DNA of 64,000 nt from Rhinopithecus roxellana (GCF_007565055.1 NC_044560.1:90587295-90651294); one strand, 5' to 3'. Positions 32,540 through 44,743 are shown, numbered from the stretch's first letter. Notes: generated by a model from the letters alone, not told the origin. Translations and numbers: made by a program.

Positions 32540-33385
32540 ACAACTGGCCTATTCTTTTCAAAGATGTCAAGATCAAAAAAGACAATGAAAAATTAAGAAA
32601 TGGTTTCAAATAAAAGAAGACTGAAGAGACTTGACAACTAAATCAATGTGGGAATCCTTGTCAGGGAAGAAAAATTGCTAAAAATTACTATAAAGGACAA
32701 TGTTGGGACAAGTGATAAAATGTGAATATGGCTCATCACTCAGTGTTACATTTTATAATTTTGATAGCTATACTCTGATTATGCAAGGGAATATTCTGGT
32801 TCTTAGGAAATATATACTGAAGTATTTAGGAGTAAAGGTGCATGGTCTTCAACTTCTCAACTGAACAGGGAAAAAATACATATACGCATCTGTGTACAAT
32901 GTATGTAAAGAAAATGATAAAGCATACAGGACAAAAAAAGGAAATTAATGAATAGGTAAAGGATATATAAGAGTTCCTCTAACTATGCTTTTTTTCTTTT
33001 TCTTTTTCTTTTTTTAAGACAAGGCCCTGCTCTGTTGCCAAGACTGGAGTGTAGTGGTGCAATTATGGCCTGCAGCCTCAACCTCCTGGGCTCAAGCAAT
33101 CCTCCTGTCTCAGCCTCCCAAATAGCTGGAACTACAGGCACATCCCACTATACCCATCTAATTTTGTATTTTTTGTAGAGATGGAGTCTTTTGCTGTGTT
33201 GCCCAGGCTGAGCTCAAACTCCTGGCCTCAAGTGATCCTCCCACCGTGGCCTCCCAAAGTGCTGAGATTACAGGTGTGAGCCACTGCACCTGGCCCCTTG
33301 AAATATTCTTACAGAATTCTTATTCTATATATCTGTAAGTTTGAAAATATATCCAAATAAAATTACAAAGAAAAAAAAAACCCAA
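32540..33385 (+). mobile_element. Old L1-like 3' end, split by Alu
   Basis: ggaaatatatactgaagtat before the Alu and tgtaagtttgaaaatatatc after it form one ancient 3' end with an A tail. Confidence 0.5.
32991..33295 (-). mobile_element. Alu (antisense)
   Basis: T-rich start, agacaaggccctgctctgtt to gtgagccactgcacctggcc. Confidence 0.9.
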
Positions 33386-33625
33386 CAATAAAATCAAACC
33401 AGAAGATAATTAAAACTGTTTATACTTTCAGTTGCCTATTCTTTCTAATGGCTCTAAGCCTTTACAGAGCTTCAACAATGCCTGCTGTGCCTCATGTTAC
33501 TAAATGCTGGGATCTGAAATGCCTCAGATGGAAATAGTGTTAAGGGCCCAGGACTCCAGGTAGCTTCCTCCCCATCTTGCTCAGCCACCAGTGTCCCGCC
33601 GTCCTGACCATGGCATCCTGCTCAC

Positions 33626-33749
33626 CTGCTGTCATGGGCACGACATCGGAACGCAGGAGCATTTGGATGCAGCCAGCTGGCTTGTTCCCAATCTCGATGT
33701 CCATGTACACCTGAGGATTTGACCAGGCCTTTTTAGCAGTGGGCTCTCC
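33626..33749 (-). pseudogene. PPIEL: PPIEL exon (start of cyclophilin domain)
   Basis: 124 nt with acceptor cacctag and donor gtgagc. It is open in the PPIE frame, with SNPQVYMDIEIGNKPAG and MLLRSDVVPMTA. It is the best preserved isomerase exon. Confidence 0.85.
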
Positions 33750-34363
33750 CTAGGTGCAGAAGAAATTGCTAGAGAGCTCCCTGATGCCCCAAGTAGGAGT
33801 GCGAGTATTCTACACACCCACCCAGAACACAACTTCAGTGAGTAGGCTGCAGCAAGTGCTGACAGGGAAGGCCTTGGGCCCTGACAGGGCTGCAGGAGAC
33901 AGGAGCCACAGCCGTAGCACCCAGCTGGATGCCCAGTGACAGGAGACCTCAGCACTGTCTAACCTGAGGCCCATACACAGGCATGTTATCTCATCGCGCT
34001 CACCCTCAGAAGCATCAGTTTCCTCCTCCTGCCCCACAGTCACAGAACAGAGCTTTTCTTGCCCATGATCCACAGCTCTCAACATCTTCAAATGCTAGTT
34101 CCAATCTACCCACTGTCTTCCAGTTAAACAAAACCACCCATGTGCCACCCCCTTCTCCCTCTATACTTGGCCCTGAACATACACTGGCTGGCTACATGGA
34201 AGCAAGCGGGCAGCCCTCTTGCTCAGGCCTAAGTTTGCAGAGACAATGGAGGATGCTGCCCCTTTTTGCTTTGTGCTCCAAGATAAGACCGGATAGAGGA
34301 TAAATACAACACTCAGTGCAAACCCTCCAATTTGTGTAATAGAGAAAACTCTATGTTTTTGTT

Positions 34364-34650
34364 TGTTTTTTGAGATGGAGTCTCACTCTGTCACCCAGAC
34401 TAGAGTGCAGTGGCACGATCTCAGCTCACTGCAACCTCCACCTCCTGGGTTCAAGTGATTCTCCTGCCTCAGCCTCCTGAGTAGCTGGGATCACAGGCGC
34501 GTGCCACTATGCCCGGCTAATTTTTGTATTTTTAGTAGAGACGGGTTTCACCATGTTGGTCAGGCTGGTCTCGAACTCCTGACCTCGTGATCTGCCCACC
34601 TTGGCCTCACAAAATGCTGGGATTACAGATGTGAGCTACCACGCCCAGCC
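34364..34650 (-). mobile_element. Alu (antisense)
   Basis: gagatggagtctcactctgt to gtgagctaccacgcccagcc. Confidence 0.9.
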
Positions 34651-34736
34651 AACTCTATTGTTTTTTTGGATTAATAGTTCAACATAGAGGTATTGAGCTA
34701 TCAGGCCAAGTACTGGGATTCTTAAATAAATAGATA

Positions 34737-35040
34737 CAGTTGGGTGTTGTGGCTCACTCTGTAATCCCAGCACTTTGGGAGGCCAAGGCAAGAGGACTGC
34801 TTGAGCCCAGGAGTTCTGAGACCAATCTGGGCAACACAGTGAGACCCTGTATCTACAAAATAAAAAATGAAAAATTTAGCTGGGTATGGTGGTGTGCCTG
34901 TAGTTCCAGTTAGTTGGAAGGCTGGGGCAGGAAGATCACTTGAGCCTGGAAGGTCAAGGCTGCAGTGAGCTGTGATGGTACCACTATACTCCAGCCTGGG
35001 CAACAAAGCAAGACCCTGACTCAAAAAATAAAAAACAAAT
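34737..35040 (+). mobile_element. Alu, older type
   Basis: gttgggtgttgtggctcact to ctcaaaaaataaaaaac. Confidence 0.88.
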
Positions 35041-35149
35041 AGATAGGCAGTTAGATAGATACAGCCTCTGGCCTTGAGGAACTGGCTAGCCAGCGGGGGA
35101 GGGATACCCACAATGTAAGAGGCACACAGATCCTGGAGCTCTACAGCCT

Positions 35150-35345
35150 TAGTTCAGACCTCAGTTCCACCATTATGAACTGTATAACACTGAACAAGGT
35201 ACTGACCTCACTGTGCCCCAGCTTCCTCACCTAGAACTGGGAATAATAATAGTACTTATCTCAAATAATTGTAATTAGGATTAAATATTAGTAGAGCACT
35301 TAGAACAGTGCCTAGCATAGAACAAGCAATATTTAGATATTTGTT
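35150..35345 (+). mobile_element. MIR SINE
   Basis: Classic MIR order: agttccaccattatgaactg, cagcttcctcacctagaact, gggaataataatagtactta, cacttagaacagtgcctagc. Confidence 0.75.
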
Positions 35346-35409
35346 AAATAAGTAATTTCAATATAATGCAGTCACATTTCTATATAATCACATTTACATA
35401 TAATGCCAG

Positions 35410-36560
35410 GACAGAGGGTGCCGCAGGAACCCAGAGGCCATGGGAGCCCAGAGTGATACTTGCCTCACTCACTGGAGGATTAAGAAAAGCTTCCTGGAGA
35501 AGGCAGTAAATGGGCTGCGCTATGAGAAATAAGCAGGCATTAGCCACATAAAATAAATGGGAAAGGATACTGCAGGCAGAGGAATGACTTACACCAAAAC
35601 ATAGAGATTTACAGGTATCTACAAATTCTTGTTTCCTAGTATATAAAATGGGGATAAAATATGGAGACACAAGCAGGAATCAGAACATACAGAGGCCTTC
35701 CGTCCCTTTTGATGAGGGTTGGGCTCAATAAACCTATAAATCAAGGGAGTCCCTAGAATGCTTGAGGAGAGTGATATAGTCAGATCTGCCCTTTAGAAAG
35801 CTTCCTCTGGCTGCTAAGGATAGGAGGAAAGCAGGCCTGGAGCAGGGAGACCAGTTAAGAAGCTACTCCAGTTATTCACAGGAGAGAGGTAAGGTCTCAG
35901 CCAAGACAACAGTGGCAGAAGAAAACTGGAGAGGAGAAATGCAAGATTTAAAAGATAAAATTAGCAGGGTATGGCAATGCATTAGGTATGAAATATAGTG
36001 AGGGATCTAAGCTGGCACCAAGGAATCTGGTTTGGGTGTGACTATGCTGAAGATGGCAAAGTGAACTAAGATTGGGCATAAAAAAAGACCAGAAAGGTGA
36101 TGAAACCCATTTGGGATATGCTTTATTTATGGTGCCTATAAGACATCCAGACAGAAATAGGTGAAGGTCAGGACTAGGGATAGAGATCAGAATATCATTC
36201 GGACAATGACAGATCATTATAACCTTAGGAGACAGAAGTGGCTGACATGGTACAAGGATAATGTGGAGAGAGGAGCTGAGGGCTAAGGAAGGAATTCAGG
36301 GAAATATCACTGCTCAAAGGGTGGACAGAGGAGGAGGAGCCCGTAAATTATCCTGGGAAGCAACAGTCAGGATGGCCTGATGGAAAAGCAGGAGCAAGTG
36401 GAGAGGGCAGAGAGAGCCTTGCGGCTGTGTACTGACTGAGGGGAACGGGCCCCTACATGATTCTGCCCCCTTGGAATCAGGGCAAGAACAGGAAGACAGC
36501 GAGCCTGCTGCCAAAGACTAGGAGGACAGTGGACGCTGGTGATGCAGAATACTCACTATC
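35410..36560 (+). other. PPIEL: PPIEL intron, old repeat-like sequence
   Basis: G/A-rich sequence resembling the ancient interspersed repeat at 26310 (agatttaaaag, tatggtgcctataagacatc). No exon is seen. Confidence 0.4.
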
Positions 36561-36744
36561 CTTTCTCATCTCAGATATCCACCTTGCTCAGTAGCAATCA
36601 CAAATACCTGAGCCCACATAAGATATTTCTCACTTAGATAAGAAACCCAAAACTTCTTTAAATTCACCCAGCACCACTCACCTCAGAAATTCCCTATGTG
36701 GCAAATAGCAGCCTCTCCTCTGGAAGCATGAACTTTCATTCTCC

Positions 36745-36834
36745 CTCCTGGCTTTCTGCTTTGGGAGGTCTCAACCATCTTCCTCTTTATCCACTTCCCA
36801 GCAAAATTCTCCACCCAGTCTTCATCTGACCAAA
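36745..36834 (-). pseudogene. PPIEL: PPIEL exon (acidic linker), deleted and donor-less
   Basis: Begins after cctttcag with TTTGGTCAGATGAAGACTGG, matching the PPIE linker VWSDDDW. About ten bases are missing from the acidic KTLEENKEEE region, shifting the frame. The expected donor reads GG instead of GT. Confidence 0.72.
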
Positions 36835-37288
36835 CTGAAAGGAAGGAATCAAATGAATGTTAAGAAATTCAAGCCATCAGCCAATAGCTAATTAGCTATG
36901 TCCAGTTCTTCACTGCTTTGGTCAGCAAAGTGGACTCACTATGTAGGGTTTCACAGTCAGAAGCTCCCTCTTAGGAACTCTCCAAAACAAGAAAAGTTAT
37001 CACTGGGAAGTGTCAGGCCCTGAGTCCAGCTCTTAACAGAAGTGAATAAGGAGGAGGAACTAAGTCAAGCCAAAAGGAATGTCCCAGCCTGTGTCAAGGC
37101 TGATATGGCATAGTCTACGTCTATGTCCAAAAGTTAGACTTTTACGTGGGGCAGTGCCTCCAGCTTTGCTGGGAATCTCAAACTGGTTATTTCCATGGAG
37201 GTGCTACATTCTCTTCTCTACTATAAACCACTCTACTTGTGTTCATACCATCACTACAAGAGGAAGTAGGACTGGGATAAAAATGCAG

Positions 37289-37571
37289 CCAAGGGCCAGG
37301 CACAGTGGCTCACGCCTATAATCTCAACACTTTGGGAGGTCAAGGTGGGTGGGTCATTTGAGGCCAGTGTTTGAGACCAGTCGGGACAACATGGTGAAAC
37401 CCCATCTCTACTAAAAATACAAAAATTAGTCAGGCATGGTGGCACATGCCTGTAATCCCAGCTACTTGGGAGGCTGAGGCATAAGACTTGCTTGAACCTG
37501 GAAGGCAGAGACTGCAGTGAGCTGTGATGGCACCACTGCACTCCAGCCTGGGCGACAGAATGAGACTATCT

Positions 37572-37616
<45 letters not shown>
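37289..37616 (+). mobile_element. Alu with uninterrupted A44 tail
   Basis: gggccaggcacagtggctca head, right arm to gactatctc, then 44 adenines at 37573-37616. Confidence 0.92.
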
Positions 37617-37617
<1 letters not shown>

Positions 37618-37689
37618 CAGCCAAGGCCACAAGGCCAAAGTTGTGGAGTTGTGGACATGACAGGGAATCTGTGAGTTGCTCCCACTCAC

Positions 37690-37771
37690 CCGGTCAGGAA
37701 GAACCTTCCTTAACTCTCATTGGTTTGGCCAAATTGACAGAAATTGTCCACCCAAAGAGCTCAGATTCATT
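37690..37771 (-). pseudogene. PPIEL: PPIEL exon (RRM end) with premature stop
   Basis: 82 nt between cttttcag and gtgagt. It encodes NESELFGWTISVNLAKPM and continues to RVKEGSS, where a TGA replaces the Arg codon of the PPIE SSRP motif. This alone would truncate a protein after the RRM. Confidence 0.82.
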
Positions 37772-38450
37772 CTGAAAAGACTGAAATACAACTCAGCTGC
37801 TTAAACCTGTTGGGTTAAAAGAATACCTGACAGTCTTCCACCAGGAGCCTGAGACTTGCTTGTGATTCCAAGCCTTTGAGCCTGCACCCCATAAGCAGGC
37901 TAAGCACAAACGTAACCACTAGAATGCCCTTGAGCCACCATGCACTTCCTTTCTTTAATACCAACAAACAGGAAGGTCTGTGCTGGCAAGATCGATTTGA
38001 GCTCAGGACTCTGAAACTATGAGGGTAAAATGTAGTTACCAAGTACTTGAGTCCACCTTAGAAAGTCAAGATCAGCTTTGACCTGGAGAAAAACTGGTAT
38101 TGTTGACCGCTGAGGGGCATGTTTGATGCAGGCGTAACAAAGAACATGGAATGAAGTGTAGGAATATTTCATTAGCCAAGAACAACTGATACTTCAAAAG
38201 AAGTTTGTTTTGGGCCTTTTCATGAGAACTAAAAGTTATATGAAAAAAAGATTCCTTAATTTAGTAAGACTGAGGTTATAATTACAGCTATGTCCTTTGT
38301 TCTTAGAAAAAAGATGGATCAGGTACTAATTTTATTCCCAGTAATTAAAAAAAAATGGAATGCTAGCATTAAATGACGTCCTTGTTTCATATTTAGTCAT
38401 GAATATCGATCATAAAAATAAAAAGCAGGGGGTGGGGGGCATTTAAGGGT

Positions 38451-38945
38451 TTTGTGGTAGGCAGAATGGCTCTCCAAAGATGTCCACAGTCTATTTCTCA
38501 GAACCTATGAATATGTTATGTTATATGACAGGAAAGAATTAAGGTTGCAGATATAATTAAGGTTGCTAGCTAACCTTAAAATAAAATGATTACCCGGGAT
38601 TATTCAGATGGACCCAATGTAATCACAAGAGTCATCTAAATATGGAAAAGAGAAGTAGACAGCTTCAAAGTGATGCAGTGTGAGAAAGATTTGAGAGGCC
38701 ATTGCTAGCTTTGAAGTGGAAGGGGCCAAGAGCCAAAAAATGTGGGTAGCCTCTAGAAGCTGGGAAAGGCAAGGAAACAGATTCTCCTTGGGGCCCCCAG
38801 AAGCAACAGAACCCTGACAACAGCTTGATGTTAGTCCAGTGAGACCCCTTTTGGATTTCTGACCTCTAAAAATGTAAGATAAACTTGTCTTGTTTTAAGC
38901 CGCTAAATTTGTAGTAATTTGTTACAGTGGCAATAGGAATTAAAA
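38451..38945 (+). mobile_element. Old MaLR/ERVL-like LTR
   Basis: ggcagaatggctctccaaag at the start and gacctctaaaaatgtaagat, gttttaagccgctaaattt near the end are LTR-type phrases shared with 41720-42410. Family uncertain. Confidence 0.4.
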
Positions 38946-38973
38946 TCATTTTCTTTTCTTAAAATATTATTAT

Positions 38974-39278
38974 TTGGCCAGGCGTGGTGGCTCACACCTA
39001 TAATACCAGCACCTTGGGAGGCCGAGGCAGGAGGATCACCTGAGGTCAGGAGTTCAAGAGTAGCCTGGCCAACATGGCAAAACCCCATCTCTACTAAAAA
39101 TACAAAAATTAGCCAGGCATGGTGGCATGCTCCTGTAATTCCAGCTACCCAGGAGGTTGAGGCAGGGGAATCGCTGGAACCCAGGAGGCAGAGGCTGTAG
39201 TGAGCCAAGACTGTGCCACTACACTCCAGCCTGGACAACAGAGCAAGACTCTGTCTCAAAAACAAACAAACAAAAGAA
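38974..39278 (+). mobile_element. Alu, full length
   Basis: ggccaggcgtggtggctcac to a (CAAA)n tail. Confidence 0.92.
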
Positions 39279-39286
39279 AATTATCA

Positions 39287-39408
39287 TTATTTTGTAGAAA
39301 CAGGGCCTCACTATTGCCCAGGTTGGGTCTTGAACTCCTGGCCTCAAGCGATCCTCCCGCCTCCATCTCCCAAAGTGCTGAGATTATGTGAGCCACCACA
39401 CTCAGCCT
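39287..39408 (-). mobile_element. Alu fragment (antisense)
   Basis: tagaaacagggcctcactat to gtgagccaccacactcagcc. Confidence 0.85.
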
Positions 39409-39606
39409 CAAATCATTTTCTTTTGAAGCACTCTATTTGTCACAATCCTTGCAGATTTTCTCTTCTTCAGGTGTTAACTGGTTTAAGAGAACCTAACTCT
39501 TCAATGGCTGTTTCTGACTACAGCTAATCACAGCAGTTCTCCATAATCACTTTCATATACTACATGAAACGCTGCTCTTACATATGATTCACAAACTGAC
39601 CCTGCA

Positions 39607-40218
39607 GGCTGGGCGTGGTGGCTCATGCTTATAATCCTGGCACTTTGGGAGGCTGAGGCTGGGAGATCACTTGAAATCAAGAGTTCAGGACCAGCCTGGC
39701 CAACATGGTGAAACCCTGTCTCTACTAAAAAGACAAAAATGGCCGGGCGCGGTGGCTCAAGCCTGTAATCCCAGCACTTTGGGAGGCCGAGACGGGCGGA
39801 TCACGAGGTCAGGAGATCGAGACCATCCTGGCTAATATGGTGAAACCCCGTCTCTACTAAAAAATACAAAAAAACTAGCCGGGCGACAAGGCGGGCACCT
39901 GTAGTCCCAGCTACTCGGGAGGCTGAGACAGGAGAATGGCTTGAACCCGGGAGGCAGAGCTTGCAGTGAGCTGAGAGCCGGCCACTGCACTCCAGCCTGG
40001 GCGGCAGAGCAAGACTCCGTCTCAAAAAAAAAAAAAAAAAAAAAAAGACAAAAATTAGCTGGGCATAGTTGTGTGCTCCTGTAATCCCAGCTACTTGGGT
40101 GGCTGAGGCAGGAAAATCACTTGAATCCAGAAGGCAGAGGCTGCAGTGAGCCAAGATTGCACCAATGCACTCCAGCCTGAGCAAAAGAGTGAGACTGTCA
40201 AAAAAAAAAAAAAAAAAT
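39607..40218 (+). mobile_element. Alu split by a younger AluY
   Basis: Left part 39607-39740, right part about 40047-40218 ending in A17. Confidence 0.9.
39741..40042 (+). mobile_element. Monkey-type AluY nested in an Alu
   Basis: ggccgggcgcggtggctcaa head. Target duplication AAAAGACAAAAAT at 39728-39740 and 40043-40055. Confidence 0.93.
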
Positions 40219-40420
40219 TGACCTTGCAATCACGTTACATTTTATTTGCAGCACATTGTTGTAGCCTAGGGATTAGCAAATTTTCTGAAAAGGGCTAGAT
40301 AGTAAATATTTTTGGTTTTGTAGGCTACATACAGCCTCTCCTGCATATTGGGCCTTTTTCCCCTACACCCTTTAAAAGACAACAATTATTTAGCTCAAAG
40401 GACACAAAAAACAGACTGTG

Positions 40421-40675
40421 GCACTTTGAGAGCCTAAGGTTGTAGATTGCTTGAGCTCAGGAGTTCAAGACCAGCTTGGGCAACATGGCAAAATCCCGTC
40501 TCTACAAAAAAATACTAAAATTAGCTGGGCGTGGTAGCACACACACCTGTAGTCCCAGCTACTTGGGAGGCAGAGGTGGGAGGATTGCTTGAGCCCAGGA
40601 GGTGGAGGTTGTAGTGAGTCGAGATCGTGCTACTGCATTCCACTCCAGCCTGGGTAATACAGCGAGACTGTGTCT

Positions 40676-40715
<40 letters not shown>
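40421..40715 (+). mobile_element. Alu, 5'-truncated, A39 tail
   Basis: Starts at gtggcactttgagagcctaa and ends with adenines at 40677-40715. Confidence 0.88.
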
Positions 40716-40717
<2 letters not shown>

Positions 40718-40859
40718 CCAAAACCAGACTGTGGGATGATTTGGACCACGGGCTGTAGTTTGCTGACCCCTGCAAAATGGTCAAGAGATTGGTCAACAAA
40801 GGTGGTTGGTATTCAACAAATGTGAAATGAGAAGGATGTCTGGTTAAGAATTAATTTTA

Positions 40860-41146
40860 GGATGGGTGTGGTGGCTCACATTTGTAATCCCAGCACTTTG
40901 GGAGGCCGAGCCAGGAGGGTCACTTGAGGTGAGGAGTTCAAGACCAGACTGGCTAACACGGTAATACCCCATCTCTACTAAAAATACAAAAATTAGCTGG
41001 TTGTGGTGGCAGGTGTCTGTAATCCCAGCTGTTCAGGAGTATCGCGTGAACTCGGGAGGCAGAGGTTGCAGTGAGCTGAGATTGCACCACTGCGCGCCAG
41101 CCTGGACGATAGAGCAGACTCAGTCTCGGGGAGAAAAAAAAAAAAA
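40860..41146 (+). mobile_element. Alu
   Basis: gatgggtgtggtggctcaca to gggagaaaaaaaaaaaaag. Confidence 0.88.
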
Positions 41147-41325
41147 GAATTAATTTTATAGGTAGCTAGTTCATACTGAATTATTTCAAATAATGATGAC
41201 CTGTGCTTGCTATAGAACTTTGAAACTATGGAAATTGGAAACACAATAGGTACATGGGCATTCCCTATACCAAAAAGCACCACCAAATAACAGCTTCAGT
41301 AAAAAACAAAGATTGTCAGCCATAC

Positions 41326-41352
41326 CATGTTGTTGACAGCTTCTGCAACATC
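41326..41352 (-). pseudogene. PPIEL: PPIEL 27-nt micro-exon (RRM)
   Basis: Flanked by tttagcag and gtatgg, it encodes DVAEAVNNM, matching DAAAAIDNM of PPIE. It is 27 nt, in frame with its neighbours. Confidence 0.7.
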
Positions 41353-41719
41353 CTGCTAAAAGTAAACAATGAAAAAGTTCATGCCTATGGTTCAACTCTT
41401 CTTACAGTGTTCAAATAAAAACTCAGTAGCACAAGCACACAAAACAAGACACAATCTCCCCTCCTACTTGCCTAGACTGTATTTTACTGAGTGTGTATTG
41501 TCTGTTAGAGCTGGTGGTATATGGATGGGTGCCCAGTTGATGGAGAGAGAGAATACACACAGTAAAACAGGAATGAGCGATGCCAGGCCAGAGGGCTCTG
41601 GCCTCTCCAAGACCTATCTTCTATACTCTGAATACAGGAGGAGAACTTTGAGCCAGGCCTGGTGGGCCATCCTTCAACCAGAACTTCCTGTTTCTCTGCA
41701 AAAGCCACTACCAAGCCAC

Positions 41720-42410
41720 TACAGTGGCTTGAATAGTGTCACCCAAAATTCACATCCACCTAAACCTCAGAATCGGACCTTATTTAGAAATAGGTTATTT
41801 TGGGTGCTGGGCTGGGTGCAGTAGCTCACATGTAATCTCAGTGCTTTGGGGAACTGAAGTGGGAGGATGACTTGAGGCTGGGAGTTGAAGATGAGCCTGA
41901 GCAATATAGTGAGACACCCATCTCTGTAAAAATTTTAAAAATTAGGTAGGCATGGTGGTGTGCACCTATAGCCCTAGCTACTTGGGAGGCTGAGGTAGCA
42001 GGATCATTTGAACCCAGGAGTTAGAGGAAGCAGTGAGCTATAATCACACCACTGCACTCCAGCTTGGGTGACAGAGTGAGACCTTGCCTCAAAAAAAAAA
42101 AAAAAAAAGAGGGGGGCCTGACTGGTATCTTTATAAGAGAAGACAGAAACACAAGGAAGAAAGGAAGGAAGAAAGCCATGTGAAGACAGGGGCAGAGACT
42201 AGAGTGATACTACAAGCCAAGGAATTGTGAGGAGCCACTAGAAGCCAGGAAAGCAAGTAAAAAGTCTTCCTGAGAGCCTTCAGAGAGAGCATGGTCCTGC
42301 CAACACCTTGACTTTAGACTTCTAGTCTCCAGAATTGTGAGATAATAAATTTCTGTTGTTTTAAGCCACCCAAATTTATGGTAATTTGTTACAACAGCCC
42401 AAGGAAACTA
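41720..42410 (+). mobile_element. Old MaLR/ERVL-like LTR split by Alu
   Basis: cttgaatagtgtcacccaaa at the 5' side; agaattgtgagataataaat and ttaagccacccaaatttatg at the 3' side. An Alu occupies about 41810-42108. Family uncertain. Confidence 0.45.
41810..42108 (+). mobile_element. Alu
   Basis: ctgggtgcagtagctcacat to A18. Confidence 0.88.
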
Positions 42411-42490
42411 CCACATCCATCCAAACAGACTGACACCTTTGGTAATCAATGACAAGAGTGACACTAATAAAACAAAAGGAAAACTTCTTA

Positions 42491-42534
42491 CCTCTGCCAA
42501 CACAAATTCAACAAAAGAGAATCCTTGGTGCTTT
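42491..42534 (-). pseudogene. PPIEL: PPIEL exon (RRM, RNP1 region)
   Basis: 44 nt with ttttgcag before and gtaaga after. It encodes KHQGFSFVEFVLAE, matching the RNP1 motif region KHRGFAFVEFELAE of PPIE. Frame and splice sites are intact here. Confidence 0.8.
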
Positions 42535-42731
42535 TCTGCAAAAGCAGAAATGGGTTGTTAATATGTGAGCAACAGGAGGAAACATGCCATATCCAGATGT
42601 CATTTACAAAACGAAAATCAAATTTTTAGATTTTTCTTGGTTTCTTCAGCAATGCATCCAGAAATATTAGTCATTTCATTCTAAATAAATATACATAAAC
42701 AATGAACTAATTTTAAACTTTGTACAATTCA

Positions 42732-43024
42732 AGCTGACTGCAGTGGCTCACATCTATAATCCCAGCACTTTGGGATGCCGAGGCAGGCAGATCACCTGAG
42801 GTCAGGAGTTTGAGACCAGCCTGGCCAACATGGTAAAACCCTGTCACTACTAAAAATACAAAAATTAGCTGGGTGCAATGGCGCAGGCCTGTAGTCCTAG
42901 CTACTCGAAACACTGAGGCAAGAGACTCACTTGAACCCAGGAGGCGGAGGCCGTGGTGAGCCTACATTGCGCCTTTGCATTTCAGCCTGGGTGACAAAGC
43001 AAGACTCCATCTCGAAAACAAATA
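42732..43024 (+). mobile_element. Alu
   Basis: gctgactgcagtggctcaca to ctcgaaaacaaataattaac. Confidence 0.88.
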
Positions 43025-43238
43025 ATTAACTAATTAAAATAAAATTCAGTTGTATCACTATGGAATGTAAACCTGAAGTTGCTTTCCAAGCATTTTGACG
43101 ACTTTTGTTTACAAAACTTACAGAAATAGCAAAAGTTGTTTATCTAACAATCATTAATTCCAATCAAGCTTTACTTGTGTATAGAGCATTGACCTTACCA
43201 TTGGGGTCAGGTGACTACTAAAGAAGGAAGCATCAGTC

Positions 43239-43507
43239 CTTTTTTTTTTTTTTTTTGAGACGGAGTCTCGCTCTGTTGCTCAGGCTGGAGTGCAGTGGCA
43301 CGATCTTGGCTCACTGCAAGCTCCGCCTCCCGGGTTCACGCCATTCTCCTGCCTTAGCCTCCACACCCAGCTAATTTTTGTGTACTTTTAGTAGAGATGA
43401 GGTTTCACCGTGTTAACCAGGATGGTCTCGATCTCCTGACCTCGTGATCCGCCTGTCTCGGCCTCCCAAAGTGCTGGGATTACAGGCGTGAGTCACCGCG
43501 CCCAGCC
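43239..43507 (-). mobile_element. AluY (antisense), small deletion
   Basis: T17, gagacggagtctcgctctgt to gtgagtcaccgcgcccagcc. About 25 bases are missing after cctgccttagcctcc. Confidence 0.9.
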
Positions 43508-43602
43508 GGAAGCATCATAGTCTTTGTTCCCAGGAAAAACTGATTTTAGCTGGGGGAGACCAAGAGCAGTAGGAATTACTACTTTATAAAACTCAGGGAT
43601 AG

Positions 43603-43904
43603 GCTGGGCACGGTGGCTCACACCTGTAATCCTAGCACTTTCAGGCAGGTGGATTGTCTGAGCTCAGGAGTTTGAGATCAGCCTGGGCAACATGGTGAAA
43701 CCCTGTCTCTACTAAAATACAAAAAATTAGCTTGGCGTGGCAGTGTGCACCTGTAGTCCCAGGTATTTGGGAGGCTGAGATAGGAGAATTGCTTGAACCC
43801 AGGAGGCGGAGGTTGCAGTGAGCCGAGATCGTGCCACTGCACTCCAGCCTGGGCGACAGAGAGAGACTCTGTCTCCATTAAAAAAAAAAAAAAAAAAAAA
43901 AAAA
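43603..43904 (+). mobile_element. Alu, first of tandem pair
   Basis: gctgggcacggtggctcaca to A26. Preceded by AAAACTCAGGGATA (43588-43601). Confidence 0.92.
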
Positions 43905-43907
43905 ACA

Positions 43908-44223
43908 GGCCGGGCGCGGTGGCTCAAGCCTGTAATCCCAGCACTTTGGGAGGCCGAGACGGGCGGATCACGAGGTCAGGAGATAGAGACCATCCTGACT
44001 AATACGGTGAAACCCCGTCTCTACTAAAGAATACAAAAAACTAGCCGGGCGAAGAGGCGGGCGCCTGTAGTCCCAGCTACTTGGGAGGCGGAGGCAGGAG
44101 AATGGCGTGAACCTGGGAGGCGGAGCTTGCAGTGAGCTGAGATCCGGCCACCGCACTCCAACCTGGGCGACAGAGTCAGACTCCGTCTCAAAAAAAAAAA
44201 AAAAAAAAAAAACAAAAACGAAA
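43908..44223 (+). mobile_element. Monkey-type AluY, second of tandem pair
   Basis: ggccgggcgcggtggctcaa head, gatccggccaccgcactcc right arm. Followed by AAAACTCAGGGATA (44224-44237), so one target duplication encloses both Alus. Confidence 0.93.
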
Positions 44224-44283
44224 AAAACTCAGGGATAGAAGGATTCCTGAATGTGCTAGTCTTACCGTTATAAGATATGAAGA

Positions 44284-44435
44284 GGCCAGGTCCAGTGGCT
44301 CACACCTGTAATCACAGCACTTTGGGAGGCTGAGGCAGGAAAATTGCTTGAGCTATGATCAACGACACTGCAATCCAGCCTGGGTGATAGAGCAAGACCC
44401 CGTCTCTAAAAAATAGTAATAATAATAATAATATG
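44284..44435 (+). mobile_element. Alu with internal deletion and (ATA)n tail
   Basis: gccaggtccagtggctcaca, then a shortened arm and taataataataataatatg. Confidence 0.85.
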
Positions 44436-44439
44436 TATA

Positions 44440-44743
44440 GGCTGGGTGCAGTGGCTCACGTCTGTAATCCCAGCACTTTGAGAGGCCAAGGCAGGCGGAT
44501 CACGAGGTCAGGAGTTCAAGACCAGTCTGGCCAACATAGTGAAACCCTGTCTCTACTAAAAATACAAAAAAAATTAGTCAGGTGTGGTGGCAGGTGCCTG
44601 TAGTCCCAGTTACTTGGGAGGCTGAGGCAGGAGAATCCCTTGAACCCGGAAGGTGGAGGTTGCAGTGAGCCAAGATCGCACCACTGCACTCCAGCCTGAG
44701 TGACAGAGTGAGACTCCATCTCAAAAAAAAAAAAAAAAAAAAA
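44440..44743 (+). mobile_element. Alu, full length
   Basis: ggctgggtgcagtggctcac to A22. Confidence 0.92.
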
